Shown: positions 32,921 through 41,598, counted from the first letter of the stretch. The stretch: DNA of 42,272 nucleotides from UBA7488 sp964414185 (GCA_964414185.1 CAYPVK010000012.1:1-42272), one strand, 5' to 3'. The notes: a model not told the origin generated them from the letters alone. Program-made: numbers and translations.

Positions 32921-34180
32921 ATGATTAAAACAACAACTCTTTCAAACGGCATGCGTGTCGTGACGGATTCGTCAAAAACGGCAGAAACAATTTCTTTGGG
33001 TGTATGGGTCGGTGTCGGTGCCCGCTTTGAAACGCCCGAAATTAACGGTATTTCGCACGTTTTGGAACATATGGCGTTTAAAGGGACTGCCACCCGTTCG
33101 GCTTTTCAAATCGCCGAAGAAATCGAAGCGGTCGGCGGCGTTATGAATGCGTATACGGGCAAAGATATGACCGCCTATTACGTTAAAGTTTTAAAAAAAG
33201 ATTTGGCATTGGGGCTCGATATCATTGCCGATATTTTGCAAAATTCGAAAATGGACAAAGAAGAACTTGCCAAAGAGCAGGGCGTTATTGTCCAAGAAAT
33301 CAACATGCAAAATGATACGCCCGACGAATTGGTATTTGATTATTTGGCGGCGAAAGCATTTCCCGACCAACCGCTCGGACGTCCGATTTTGGGGACGGCC
33401 GATAATGTGCGTGCCGTTACATCGCAAAAATTATTGGATTATATGCATACGCAATATACGGCGGACCGTATGATAATCAGCGCGTCGGGATATGTTGACC
33501 ACGATGCGTTTGCGACAATGTGTGAAAAAGCTTTTGCCAAGATTGGCAATCATCCCGTCAAAAAAGAACAGCCCGGGTTGTATGTCGGCGGCGATATGCG
33601 CGTGCAAAAAGACAATGAACAGGTCAATTTGGTTTTAGGGTTTGAAGGCATGTGTTACACCGATAAAGATTATTATGCGGCAAGTGTTTTGTCGGGCATT
33701 TTCGGTGGTGGCATGGCTTCGCGCCTGTTCCAAGAAATTCGCGAAAAGCGCGGATTGGTGTATTCGATTTATTCGTTTAATTCTCCGGAAACGGACACGG
33801 GTGTTTTCGGCATTTATGCCGGCACGGGCGAAAAGGAAGTTGCCGAATTGATGCCCGTTTTATGCGATGAAATTTTGGCGTTGCCCTCAACCATTCGCGG
33901 TGATGAAATCGCGCGGGCAAAAGCTCGGTTAAAAGCGCGCATTTTAATGCGTATGGAAAATATTTCCACGCACGCGGAAATCAATGCGATTGACATGGTT
34001 ATCCATGGCCGTGTGGTGCCGAAGGAAGAAACAATTGCCGCAATTGACCGTGTGGATTCAGAGGCTTTAAAACGCGTTGCCCACCGTGTGTTTTCGTCCA
34101 AGCCGACATTGGCGGCTTTGGGGCCGATTAAACATGTCATGGCCTATGATGAAGTTTTGCGGCGTTTAAAAAATGCTTAA
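32921..34180 (+). CDS. M16-family zinc metallopeptidase
   Basis: This 419-residue protein has the inverse zinc motif HVLEH in GISHVLEHMAFKGT near residue 47, and the downstream glutamate region EEIEAVGGVMNAYTGKDMTA. The C-terminal domain carries GGGMASRLFQEIREKRGLVY, a hallmark of processing-peptidase-type M16B enzymes. It resembles the mitochondrial processing peptidase beta subunit and its alphaproteobacterial relatives. No signal peptide is seen, so it is probably cytoplasmic or peripherally exported. It is followed by rnhB. Confidence 0.93.
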   Translation: MIKTTTLSNGMRVVTDSSKTAETISLGVWVGVGARFETPEINGISHVLEHMAFKGTATRSAFQIAEEIEAVGGVMNAYTGKDMTAYYVKVLKKDLALGLDIIADILQNSKMDKEELAKEQGVIVQEINMQNDTPDELVFDYLAAKAFPDQPLGRPILGTADNVRAVTSQKLLDYMHTQYTADRMIISASGYVDHDAFATMCEKAFAKIGNHPVKKEQPGLYVGGDMRVQKDNEQVNLVLGFEGMCYTDKDYYAASVLSGIFGGGMASRLFQEIREKRGLVYSIYSFNSPETDTGVFGIYAGTGEKEVAELMPVLCDEILALPSTIRGDEIARAKARLKARILMRMENISTHAEINAIDMVIHGRVVPKEETIAAIDRVDSEALKRVAHRVFSSKPTLAALGPIKHVMAYDEVLRRLKNA

Positions 34181-34279
34181 ATTTTGGTTTTGGGATTTAA
34201 ATAATTCAAAAGCAAGTTTGGCAAAATGAATCGTTCGCGGTTCAATTTTAAAGAATGATAAATCAGATAAGGTGACCCC

Positions 34280-34951
34280 ATGCCGGATTTTTCGATTGAA
34301 AAAAATTTGAATTGCAACGGCTTTGTTTTCGGATTGGACGAAGCGGGGCGCGGCCCGTGGTGCGGCCCTGTTGTGGCGGCTTGCGTATGTTTTGACGAAA
34401 AATTATATGATTGCGATTTGACGCCGATTGCGGGCGAAGAATTATCTTTTTTATTGCATGAATTAAACGATTCAAAAAAATTGTCCGCAAAAAAACGCGA
34501 ACAATTATTCCCGTTGATTTTCCGTCATGCAATTGTCGGAGTCGGCCAAGCAAGTGCCGCAGAAATCGACGAGTTTAATATTTTGCAAGCGTCCTTTTTG
34601 GCGATGCGTCGCGCGTTGGACAGTGTGATAAAACAAGGGTATTGCCCCGCTTATGCATTGATTGACGGCAACCGTTTGCCGCAAGGTTGGCCCGAACCAT
34701 GCACATGCATTGTTAAGGGCGATTCGAAAAGTTTGTCCGTTGCTGCCGCGTCCGTTGTGGCAAAGGTGACACGTGACCATATGATGCAAGCGTTGGCACA
34801 AGAATTTCCCGCTTATGGGTGGGAGCGCAATGCCGGGTATGGCACGAAAGACCATATAAGCGCACTGAATGAATACGGCGTAACGGCGCATCATCGAAAA
34901 TCCTATGCGCCGATTAAAAAGCTGTTATCCGAAACGAAACGGGTCGCATAA
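34280..34951 (+). CDS. rnhB: Ribonuclease HII
   Basis: This 223-residue enzyme removes ribonucleotides and RNA from RNA-DNA hybrids. The catalytic signature GLDEAGRGPWCGPVVAA holds the first two acidic residues, and LNDSKKLSAKKRE follows. Further acidic residues lie in YALIDGNRLP and KGDSKSLSVAAASVVAKVTR. AAGGTG lies about 7 nt upstream of the ATG. It ends in a shared bidirectional terminator. Confidence 0.95.
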   Translation: MPDFSIEKNLNCNGFVFGLDEAGRGPWCGPVVAACVCFDEKLYDCDLTPIAGEELSFLLHELNDSKKLSAKKREQLFPLIFRHAIVGVGQASAAEIDEFNILQASFLAMRRALDSVIKQGYCPAYALIDGNRLPQGWPEPCTCIVKGDSKSLSVAAASVVAKVTRDHMMQALAQEFPAYGWERNAGYGTKDHISALNEYGVTAHHRKSYAPIKKLLSETKRVA

Positions 34952-34992
34952 AAAATTCCCCTTCATCCATTTGGTATGAAAGGGAATTTTAT
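34951..34992. terminator. Bidirectional terminator between rnhB and the MORN-type gene
   Basis: AAAATTCCCCTTCAT pairs with ATGAAAGGGAATTTT with one mismatch. A and T runs on both flanks suit both converging genes. Confidence 0.85.
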
Positions 34993-35012
34993 ATCATGAT
35001 TTTAACGGTAAT

Positions 35013-36188
35013 TTATACTTTTTGACCGTCTTTATAGGCAACTTTTTTAATGATGTTTAAATTTTCATCATAAAAATATTCCGCGCCGTTTAAATTGCCG
35101 TTTACATACGGTGAACGGACTTGAACGTATGTGCCGTCTTCACTGATTGTTTCCGAAATACCGTGGCGGCGGTTGCTTGATAATTGCCAACGTTCAAGTT
35201 CTCGACCGCTTTCGTTGTAAGAAACCGTTACGCCGTTTTGTTGACCGTTTTCAAAACGGGCGAAGCCGTCTAATTTCCCGCTTTTTTTGAAATTGCAGAA
35301 AGTGCCGTGTTGCTTGCCGTTTTTGTACATATAAATGCAAGCGACATGTCCGTCTTCGCGGGATACGACTTCCAAACCGTCCCTTTGTCCGTTTTCATCG
35401 TAATGTTCGGCACTGTGGAGTTTCCCGTCCGGAAAGTATTTGTATTTATGTCTGCAACGGCGATTGGCATCATACCAACATTCTTCGGAAACATTTTTTG
35501 TTTCGTTATAATATTTTGTTTCCGCATATCCGTCTTCGGCCGGTTCGGCGGGTTCGACTTTGTGAGATATTTTGTTAATCAATTTATCGTTTTCATAAAC
35601 GGCTTCTTCAATTAATTGATTTTTGTGGTTGTAGATTTTTTGCAAACCGTGGCGCACATCGTTTATATAGGGTATTTCCATATAACCATAGGTGTTGTCC
35701 GGGTTGTAAAAATACAATGTTTCCGTTCCGTTTTTAATATCTTTTTGATAGGTCGTTTTTGCCAACGGTCGGCCGAATTTATCATATTTTACAGCGACGC
35801 CTTCTCTTAAATCATCTTTATAAGGAATGATTGCTTCTTCAAAAGAACCGTTTTCGCTCATGCATCTTATGGTTTCGCGTTTTCCGTTAATATATGTCGT
35901 AATTGTCGAAATAGTGCCGTTCGGATTATAGTCGGTCACTTCTTGCGTGGTATCGTTAACTTGCACACTGCGGCGTTGTAAAAAGCCGTTTTCATCAAAT
36001 TGGACAATGTCCCCCGTCAACATGCCCGCTTCATATAACCAAATGGCCTTTACATTTCCGTTCGGCCAAAAATCGGTTGAACGGTGTGTTAATACTCCGT
36101 CTTTGAAATAAGAAACGTTTTTTATTTGTCCGTTTTCATAGTAGGTTGTTTTGCGTTTCGGTTTCTTTTTGAAAAACAAAAAATTCAT
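35013..36188 (-). CDS. MORN-variant (YwqK-like) repeat protein
   Basis: This 391-residue protein is built from tandem MORN-type repeats of about 20-24 residues with the core YxENGQ/xxG-x-(Y/F). Examples are TYYENGQIKNVSYFKDGVLT, YNPNGTISTITTYINGKRE, YDENGQRDGLEV and FENGQQNGVTVSYNESGREL. Such repeats form an open beta-sheet and often mediate binding. There is no signal peptide; the N-terminus is short and basic (FFKKKPKRK). AGGAG lies about 8 nt before the ATG. It is monocistronic, between rnhB (convergent) and groEL (same strand). The role is unknown. Confidence 0.85.
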   Translation of the reverse strand: MNFLFFKKKPKRKTTYYENGQIKNVSYFKDGVLTHRSTDFWPNGNVKAIWLYEAGMLTGDIVQFDENGFLQRRSVQVNDTTQEVTDYNPNGTISTITTYINGKRETIRCMSENGSFEEAIIPYKDDLREGVAVKYDKFGRPLAKTTYQKDIKNGTETLYFYNPDNTYGYMEIPYINDVRHGLQKIYNHKNQLIEEAVYENDKLINKISHKVEPAEPAEDGYAETKYYNETKNVSEECWYDANRRCRHKYKYFPDGKLHSAEHYDENGQRDGLEVVSREDGHVACIYMYKNGKQHGTFCNFKKSGKLDGFARFENGQQNGVTVSYNESGRELERWQLSSNRRHGISETISEDGTYVQVRSPYVNGNLNGAEYFYDENLNIIKKVAYKDGQKV

Positions 36189-36270
36189 ATACTATCTCCT
36201 TTCGCTTACAGCGTATACCATAATACAATAATTTTATGCCTTTTAAAAGGAAAAACGAACAAGACTACAT

Positions 36271-36304
36271 AAAAAAACCGACCTTTTGACAGGCCGGTTT
36301 TTAT
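36271..36304 (-). terminator. Terminator of groESL
   Basis: On the minus strand AACCGGCCT pairs with AGGTCGGTT (one wobble) and is followed by a run of T, about 20 nt after the groEL stop codon. Confidence 0.9.
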
Positions 36305-36321
36305 CGTTTTTAACGAATGGA

Positions 36322-37974
36322 TTAATAACCCATGCCCATGCCGTCCATGCCGCCCGGCATATCGCCGTGGCCGCCGCAACCGCAAGATTTTTCTTCGGGC
36401 TTATCGGCAACCATTGCTTCGGTCGTAATTAACAAACCGCCGACGGAAGCAGCACCTTCCAAAGCCGTGCGTACCACTTTTGTCGGGTCGATAATACCGG
36501 CCGTGAACATGTTTGTATAAACGCCTTTTTGAGCATCATAACCCGCATTCACATCGCCTTTTTCAAGCAATTTGCCGACAATGACGGAACCGTCGACGGC
36601 CGCATTGGAAGTGATTTGGCGAATCGGCGCTTGCAACGCTTTGCGGATGATATCCACACCGACGCGTTGGTCGTCGTTTTCGGGTTTGACGGTGTCCAAA
36701 GCTTTTGTCGCATATAAAAGTGCCACGCCGCCGCCGGCAATGATGCCTTCTTTAACGGCAGCACGTGTTGCATGCAATGCGTCGTCTACGCGGTCTTTCT
36801 TTTCTTTCACTTCGACTTCGCTGGATCCGCCGACTTTAATCACGGCAACGCCGCCCGATAATTTAGCCAAACGTTCTTGCAATTTTTCACGGTCGTAATC
36901 CGAAGTTGTTTCTTCAATTTGCATGCGAATTTGTTTAACGCGTGCTTCAATATTCGCTTTATCGCCCGCACCGTCAACGATTGTCGTATCATCTTTGGTA
37001 ATTGTCACGGATTTGGCCGTACCCAATGTGGACAGTGTCACATCTTCCAACTTCATGCCCAAATCGGCGGAAACGACTTGGCCGTTTGTCAAAATCGCGA
37101 TATCTTCCAAAATCGCTTTTCTGCGGTCACCGAATCCCGGCGCTTTAACGGCTGCGATTTTCAAACCGCCGCGCAATTTGTTCACAACCAAAGTCGCCAA
37201 TGCTTCGCCTTCGATATCTTCGGCAATAATCAACAACGGGCGCCCTGTTTGAATGACAGCTTCCAAAACAGGTACCAAAGATTGCAGGTTGGACAATTTG
37301 GATTCGTTGATTAAAATGTAGGGATTGTCCAATTCGACCGTCATTTTTTCCGGATTTGTCACAAAGTACGGAGACAAATAGCCGCGGTCAAATTGCATAC
37401 CTTCGACAACATCCAATTCGGTATCCATCCCTTTGGCATCTTCAACGGAAATGACACCTTCTTTGCCGACTTTTTCCATCGCTTTGGCAATGTAATCGCC
37501 GATAGTTGTGTCTCCGTTTGCCGAAATCGTGCCGATTTGCGCAATTTCCGCAGATGTCGATACCATTTTCGAACGGGATTTTAAATCTTCCACAACGGCC
37601 GCAACAGCCATGTCAATGCCGCGTTTCAAATCCATCGGATTCATGCCGGCGGCAACGGATTTTGCCCCTTCTTTGATAATGGCTTGAGCCAAAACGGTGG
37701 CCGTCGTTGTGCCGTCGCCCGCAATGTCTGCGGATTTGGAAGCGACTTCCTTAACCATTTGAGCGCCCATATTTTCGAATTTATCGCTGAGTTCGATTTC
37801 TTTTGCGACCGATACGCCGTCCTTGGTAATGCGCGGGGCGCCGTAAGTTTTGCCCAATACGACATTGCGCCCTTTGGGGCCCAAAGTCACTTTTACCGTG
37901 TCGGCCAAAATATCCACACCACGCAACATTTTTGCACGGGCTTGTGCACCGAATTTAATCTCTTTAGCAGTCAT
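36322..37974 (-). CDS. groL: Chaperonin GroEL (60 kDa)
   Basis: This 550-residue chaperonin folds proteins inside a double ring capped by GroES. The family signature is visible (TVKVTLGPKGRNVVLGKTYG, then AGDGTTTATVLA), as is the intact C-terminal GGM-type tail. The tail is unusual in having CGCGGHGDMP before GGMDGMGMGY. AAAGGAA lies about 7 nt before the ATG. The start region, ribosome-binding site and 5' flank are present a second time 115 bp upstream. A strong terminator follows. Confidence 0.97.
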   Translation of the reverse strand: MTAKEIKFGAQARAKMLRGVDILADTVKVTLGPKGRNVVLGKTYGAPRITKDGVSVAKEIELSDKFENMGAQMVKEVASKSADIAGDGTTTATVLAQAIIKEGAKSVAAGMNPMDLKRGIDMAVAAVVEDLKSRSKMVSTSAEIAQIGTISANGDTTIGDYIAKAMEKVGKEGVISVEDAKGMDTELDVVEGMQFDRGYLSPYFVTNPEKMTVELDNPYILINESKLSNLQSLVPVLEAVIQTGRPLLIIAEDIEGEALATLVVNKLRGGLKIAAVKAPGFGDRRKAILEDIAILTNGQVVSADLGMKLEDVTLSTLGTAKSVTITKDDTTIVDGAGDKANIEARVKQIRMQIEETTSDYDREKLQERLAKLSGGVAVIKVGGSSEVEVKEKKDRVDDALHATRAAVKEGIIAGGGVALLYATKALDTVKPENDDQRVGVDIIRKALQAPIRQITSNAAVDGSVIVGKLLEKGDVNAGYDAQKGVYTNMFTAGIIDPTKVVRTALEGAASVGGLLITTEAMVADKPEEKSCGCGGHGDMPGGMDGMGMGY

Positions 37975-38122
37975 CGTTATTCCTTTCTTAAATGTAAATG
38001 ACCCAAGTAATTGAACGGGTTTTCGTAATGTTCGGCGCTAACAACGCGCCTTACAAACTTCAACCGTGTTCAGTTTCTTTAGCAGTCATCGTTATTCCTT
38101 TCTTAAATGTAAATGACTCAAG
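37961..38122 (-). repeat. Duplicated start region of groEL flanking a 68-bp insert
   Basis: A 47-bp sequence at 37961-38007 recurs at 38076-38122 with one mismatch. Each copy includes the upstream flank, the ribosome-binding site and the first codons of groEL (M-T-A-K). The upstream copy opens a 9-codon ORF (38089-38060, MTAKETEHG) ending in TGA. The 68 bp between hold a GGCGC/GCGCC hairpin with core GCGTTGTTAGCG, similar to the insert before atpB. Confidence 0.8.
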
Positions 38123-38142
38123 GTCATTTTAAATTTTGTTAA

Positions 38143-38427
38143 TTAGTCCAAAGTTCCCAAAACGTCGGATTCTTTCATGATTAAAAGATCTTCGCCGTCA
38201 ATTTTGATTTCCGTTCCGGACCATTTGCCGAACAAAACTTTATCGCCGACTTTAAGTGTCATCGGGATTAATTTGCCTGCATCGTCACGGCCGCCCGGGC
38301 CAATGGCAACCACAACGCCTTGCGACGGTTTTTCTTTGGCCGTATCGGGAATAATAATGCCGCCGGCAGTTTTGTTTTCTTCTTGAGTGCGTTTGATGAC
38401 AACTCTGTCCAATAATGGTTTAAACAT
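38143..38427 (-). CDS. groS: Co-chaperonin GroES (10 kDa)
   Basis: This 94-residue GroEL cap starts MFKPLLDRVVIKRT. The mobile loop is EENKTAGGIIIPDTAKEKPS and the roof region is VAIGPGGRDDAGK. GGGA lies about 7 nt before the ATG at 38427; the upstream in-frame ATG at 38442 would overlap that site. It is followed by groEL after an unusually long 168-bp gap caused by the duplicated segment. Confidence 0.96.
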   Translation of the reverse strand: MFKPLLDRVVIKRTQEENKTAGGIIIPDTAKEKPSQGVVVAIGPGGRDDAGKLIPMTLKVGDKVLFGKWSGTEIKIDGEDLLIMKESDVLGTLD

Positions 38428-38493
38428 ATCTTTTCCCTTCATTTTTTCAAGTTAAATAAAAACTTCTGATATCACGATTATCAGTTGTTTACT

Positions 38494-38522
38494 AAATAGT
38501 ATGGTATGTAGTCCTTGTCAAG
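38494..38522 (-). promoter_or_regulatory. Heat-shock (RpoH-type) promoter of groESL
   Basis: On the minus strand CTTG (38522-38519) and ACTATTT (38500-38494) are 18 nt apart, close to the alphaproteobacterial RpoH pattern CTTG-N17/18-CYTATNT. An overlapping TTGACA/TATTTA pair could serve sigma70. A hairpin CTGATA/TATCAG lies in the leader (38466-38484). I see no CIRCE operator. Confidence 0.65.
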
Positions 38523-38591
38523 AACTATCGGGCTTTTTTTTGATAAAAAAACAAACTTCCGTATTGTTTTTAAACGGGATGTTTTAAAAAA

Positions 38592-39905
38592 TTAATACGT
38601 TATATCCGGCATTTGATATTTAATTTTGATGCGGAAAACAACATCGCAATATTTGGACCAATCATTTGTTTGCACGCGGATGACATTGGCGGAGGCATTC
38701 CCCAAATCTATCCAAGAACATTGCTGCGTGTTTGCATATGTTTGCGGCCCCGAAACATGGGTTCCGTCGTTAGTCAGCCAATTTACGTAATAATTGCCTT
38801 GTTTGCCGCTGCAATTATATCCGTCATTGTTCCATGCCGAACGGGCATATAGTTGCACAACGGCATTTTTCGGTACCCGGTATTCCCCTTTCGTATACGT
38901 ATATTCGCTGCCCAAACGGCTGCCGCCGCATTTGTTAATCGGTATTTCGGCGGATTCCGTGCTTGTCCCGACCCATTTGGCATAAAAAGTTATGTCGTCA
39001 CCGATGCGAACGGGGAATTCGGCACGGTCGGTCAAAGCCGCGTCTCGATACCATCCGTCAAAATTGTATCCTTCAATATTGTCCGGATTTTTTGATGAAA
39101 CGTCTTCGTTGCTTTTAACGGTTTGTGTATTTGTAGTATCCGCGCTGCGCCAAGTAACGGTTGCATGTCTGACGCATTGGCCGTTGCTTGCATCCCAATC
39201 GGGGTAATCCGCCGGACATGATTCGCAAACGTGAGCGGATAATTCACATACGGGCGTTGTACCGTTGCAATCGGTGTTTGTTTGACATTGGACACATTCT
39301 TTTAAAGTATTGTCCCATATCGTCCTGTCGGAATATACGGATGCGCATGAGCGGCATGATTGCGCCATATATAACGGTTTGTCCGACGGACAACAGATAC
39401 ATTCTTCTTCGTTAAAATTGACATTGCCGCATTTGTTTTCATTTAAAATGCATATGCATCGGCCCGTTTCATCATCCAATTCGGTGTTTTCTTGAATGCA
39501 TACACATGTCCCCGCTTGTTCGCGCGTACCGGCGGGGCACACACAAGTATTGCCGAGCCATAATTTCGGAAATTTGCAATAGGTGCAAAGATTCGTATTC
39601 GTGTTGCAATAATAATCGCTTTCGCAATGCGTATCAAACAAACATTCGACGCAAGTTTCGCCGTCTTTTTCAACAGTGCCCTCCGGACATCGGCATTCGG
39701 TGCCGGTCCATTCGTACGGCGGTACTTTGCAAGCGACGCAATAATATTGTTCTTGGTTACAATAGCTGCCGTCCGCACAATTCGAATCCGTTTTGCATTG
39801 TAATCCCGAACCGATTGAACCTCCGACAATAATATCCAACACTTTCCCGTTGGCAGATAAGCTTAAACAGGCAAAACATATTGCCAAGCAAAAATGTTTT
39901 AACAT
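38592..39905 (-). CDS. Secreted cysteine-rich protein with EGF-like clusters and an InlB-type repeat
   Basis: This 437-residue protein has a signal peptide (AICFACLSLSANG, cleaved near Lys21). Residues about 37-245 are EGF- or granulin-like cysteine clusters (CKTDSNCADGSYC, CLFDTHCESDYYC, CQTNTDCNGTTPVC). Residues about 248-312 resemble a Listeria-Bacteroides (InlB B/Flg_new) repeat ending in GYNFDGWYRDAALTDRAEFP and FYAKW. The last 120 residues form a probable beta domain with four cysteines. It starts directly after the stop of the pilin-like gene (TAAATG), so the two are one translational unit. The cysteine clusters resemble residues 180-270 of the 745-residue protein. A surface adhesin or binding role is inferred. 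Confidence 0.8.
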   Translation of the reverse strand: MLKHFCLAICFACLSLSANGKVLDIIVGGSIGSGLQCKTDSNCADGSYCNQEQYYCVACKVPPYEWTGTECRCPEGTVEKDGETCVECLFDTHCESDYYCNTNTNLCTYCKFPKLWLGNTCVCPAGTREQAGTCVCIQENTELDDETGRCICILNENKCGNVNFNEEECICCPSDKPLYMAQSCRSCASVYSDRTIWDNTLKECVQCQTNTDCNGTTPVCELSAHVCESCPADYPDWDASNGQCVRHATVTWRSADTTNTQTVKSNEDVSSKNPDNIEGYNFDGWYRDAALTDRAEFPVRIGDDITFYAKWVGTSTESAEIPINKCGGSRLGSEYTYTKGEYRVPKNAVVQLYARSAWNNDGYNCSGKQGNYYVNWLTNDGTHVSGPQTYANTQQCSWIDLGNASANVIRVQTNDWSKYCDVVFRIKIKYQMPDITY

Positions 39906-40442
39906 TTATTCATCCTTTTCGGTATAATAACGGCAAACCGTTTCCAATAATTTCGAATCGCTTGCCAAATTTTCCTGTGTATAAACACGGCCGTTGTATC
40001 CGATGCCGTATTCGGCTACGGGGGATGTTAATAATGCTTCACAGTCATGCATTGACATTAATTCGGTAAATTTAATCGTTATGCGCCAAATACCTTGGGT
40101 ATCCCGATAAACGCCCACATCGGCGTTTAAAGGCGTTCTGAAATATAAGGGGTCATCGGTAAAGCGTACACCGCTGATAACATAATGTACGGGTAAACGG
40201 ACGATGCCGTTGTCATCGCCGGTCATGTTTTCACCTAAACTTTTTAAATCAATTGTGCGGGCACCGGCAACCGCCGTTGAAATTTGTTGGAGCGTTTGCG
40301 CGACTCGATAGCGGAACAATGCATATTGAAAACCGTACAACATAACAACCGACAAAATGCCGACAATCATTAAGACAGCCAACATTTCGGTCATCGTACG
40401 CCCTTGTTGCATATCGTTTTTTTGCATTTGTTTATCTCTCAT
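39906..40442 (-). CDS. Pilin-like protein with class III leader
   Basis: This 178-residue protein has a 14-residue leader ending in Gly14, then RTMTEMLAVLMIVGILSVVM with Glu19 at +5. The helix differs from the two other pilin-like proteins here but keeps the layout and the +1 Arg. The head domain (residues about 50-178) has two cysteines (HDCEALL and LETVCRYY) that could form a disulfide near the C-terminus, as in many type IV pilins. AGGGA lies about 7 nt before the ATG at 40442. It is followed without a gap by the cysteine-rich secreted protein, probably its partner. Confidence 0.78.
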   Translation of the reverse strand: MRDKQMQKNDMQQGRTMTEMLAVLMIVGILSVVMLYGFQYALFRYRVAQTLQQISTAVAGARTIDLKSLGENMTGDDNGIVRLPVHYVISGVRFTDDPLYFRTPLNADVGVYRDTQGIWRITIKFTELMSMHDCEALLTSPVAEYGIGYNGRVYTQENLASDSKLLETVCRYYTEKDE

Positions 40443-40556
40443 ATTCGTCCCTATTTTAAAGAGTATATCATTTAATGGCGTTTGAAGCAATGAAATTATG
40501 ACATTGGCGGAATTTTTGTTATATATTTCATGGTTTCGAAAATATCAAAAAAAGAG

Positions 40557-40585
40557 TTGACAAAAATAAAAAAGCGTTGTATGCT
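40557..40585 (+). promoter_or_regulatory. Sigma70-type promoter of the membrane-protein operon
   Basis: TTGACA (40557-40562) and TATGCT (40580-40585) are separated by 17 nt. They lie about 40 nt upstream of the start codon at 40626. Confidence 0.7.
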
Positions 40586-40625
40586 TAGGGAAAGTTTAAT
40601 CGAGCAAGAAAGGGAGTTTAAAAAA

Positions 40626-41384
40626 ATGAGTTCGGAAAATAATTTGGAACAAAATGAAACAAAGCAAGACGAAACCGTGCGGGAAACGCCTGTTCCGGAC
40701 GTGGAAGATATAGCCGTTTCGGATGCGGTTTGGGCACAATGTGTCCATCGTTCGGAAATTCGCGGTTGGACCGATGAAGAAAAAATATCCCATATTTTAA
40801 AATTGGAAGTCGAATTAAACATGGAAAGAAAGGAAAAACTTGCTTTGTCAAGCATAAAACGGAAAAGTTTGCGTTTTGCCGTTATCGGGGGGTTGGTTGC
40901 ATTGTCCGCGTTGTTGTATAAATCTTTTGACGAAGCGAATGACAAAATCGAACAACAACGGATTGAAATCAAAACGTTGGAAACGGAATTGCGTTCAGCC
41001 GTTTTATTGGATGAAGAAAATTCAAAAGCCGCCCGTAAAGCATTCACAACGGAAATTGTTTCGCAAGCCGCAAAAAATCCGACTGCTACGCCGACGGAAT
41101 TGGTCGAATCAGCCCTTTCTTATATTAAGGAAGAACATGTTGCGGGAAATATTGCGTTGATAGATTCTCAAATCCGTGTTGTCGGGCAAGATTTATCGGC
41201 TTTGGCTGTCACAGCCGAAAAAACGCAAACAAATCGTACTAATTTTTTAAACGCCGTTTCGGTGTACGGCAAGTGCGAACCGAACGAATATGAACACGAC
41301 GCCACTCCCGTTGCTCAAACGCGTAACCGTCTTGATCTTATGTTGATGAAAGCCGGCCGCGAACAAAAAACAAAAATTGATTAA
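40626..41384 (+). CDS. Hypothetical single-pass membrane protein
   Basis: This 252-residue protein has an acidic N-terminal third, one membrane helix at about residues 83-98 (FAVIGGLVALSALLY), and then a coiled coil (NDKIEQQRIEIKTLETELRS). The C-terminal 120 residues are probably helical with one cysteine. GGGAG lies 9 nt before the ATG at 40626; earlier in-frame starts overlap the promoter. It is cotranscribed with a 67-residue protein 10 nt downstream. No family recognised. Confidence 0.75.
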   Translation: MSSENNLEQNETKQDETVRETPVPDVEDIAVSDAVWAQCVHRSEIRGWTDEEKISHILKLEVELNMERKEKLALSSIKRKSLRFAVIGGLVALSALLYKSFDEANDKIEQQRIEIKTLETELRSAVLLDEENSKAARKAFTTEIVSQAAKNPTATPTELVESALSYIKEEHVAGNIALIDSQIRVVGQDLSALAVTAEKTQTNRTNFLNAVSVYGKCEPNEYEHDATPVAQTRNRLDLMLMKAGREQKTKID

Positions 41385-41394
41385 GGAGAGTTTT

Positions 41395-41598
41395 ATGAAA
41401 AAGGTACCTGTTTTTGATGCGCCGCAAAAACGTCAACCGTCGCAAATGGAACGGTTGAAAAATATGGGCGTAAAAGCTTTTGCCACGGCATCCGCTTATG
41501 GTTGCGGCCGTAATCCCGTTGATATGCAACGATTGCAACAAACGGGCCGGACTTCCGCGTTTGTATCATTAAATTCATGTAATGACATACGTGCGTGA
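41395..41598 (+). CDS. Small hypothetical protein (67 residues)
   Basis: A basic, soluble protein beginning MKKVPVFDAPQKRQPSQMER with two cysteines in the C-terminal half (SAYGCGRNP, LNSCNDIRA). AAGGAG lies about 7 nt before the ATG. It is the last gene of a two-gene operon with the membrane protein upstream and a terminator 30 nt downstream. Function unknown. Confidence 0.7.
   Translation: MKKVPVFDAPQKRQPSQMERLKNMGVKAFATASAYGCGRNPVDMQRLQQTGRTSAFVSLNSCNDIRA

Noticed and set aside
38443..38591. CIRCE operator upstream of groES
   Set aside because: The TTAGCACTC/GAGTGCTAA pattern is not present; only an unrelated 6-bp hairpin is seen.
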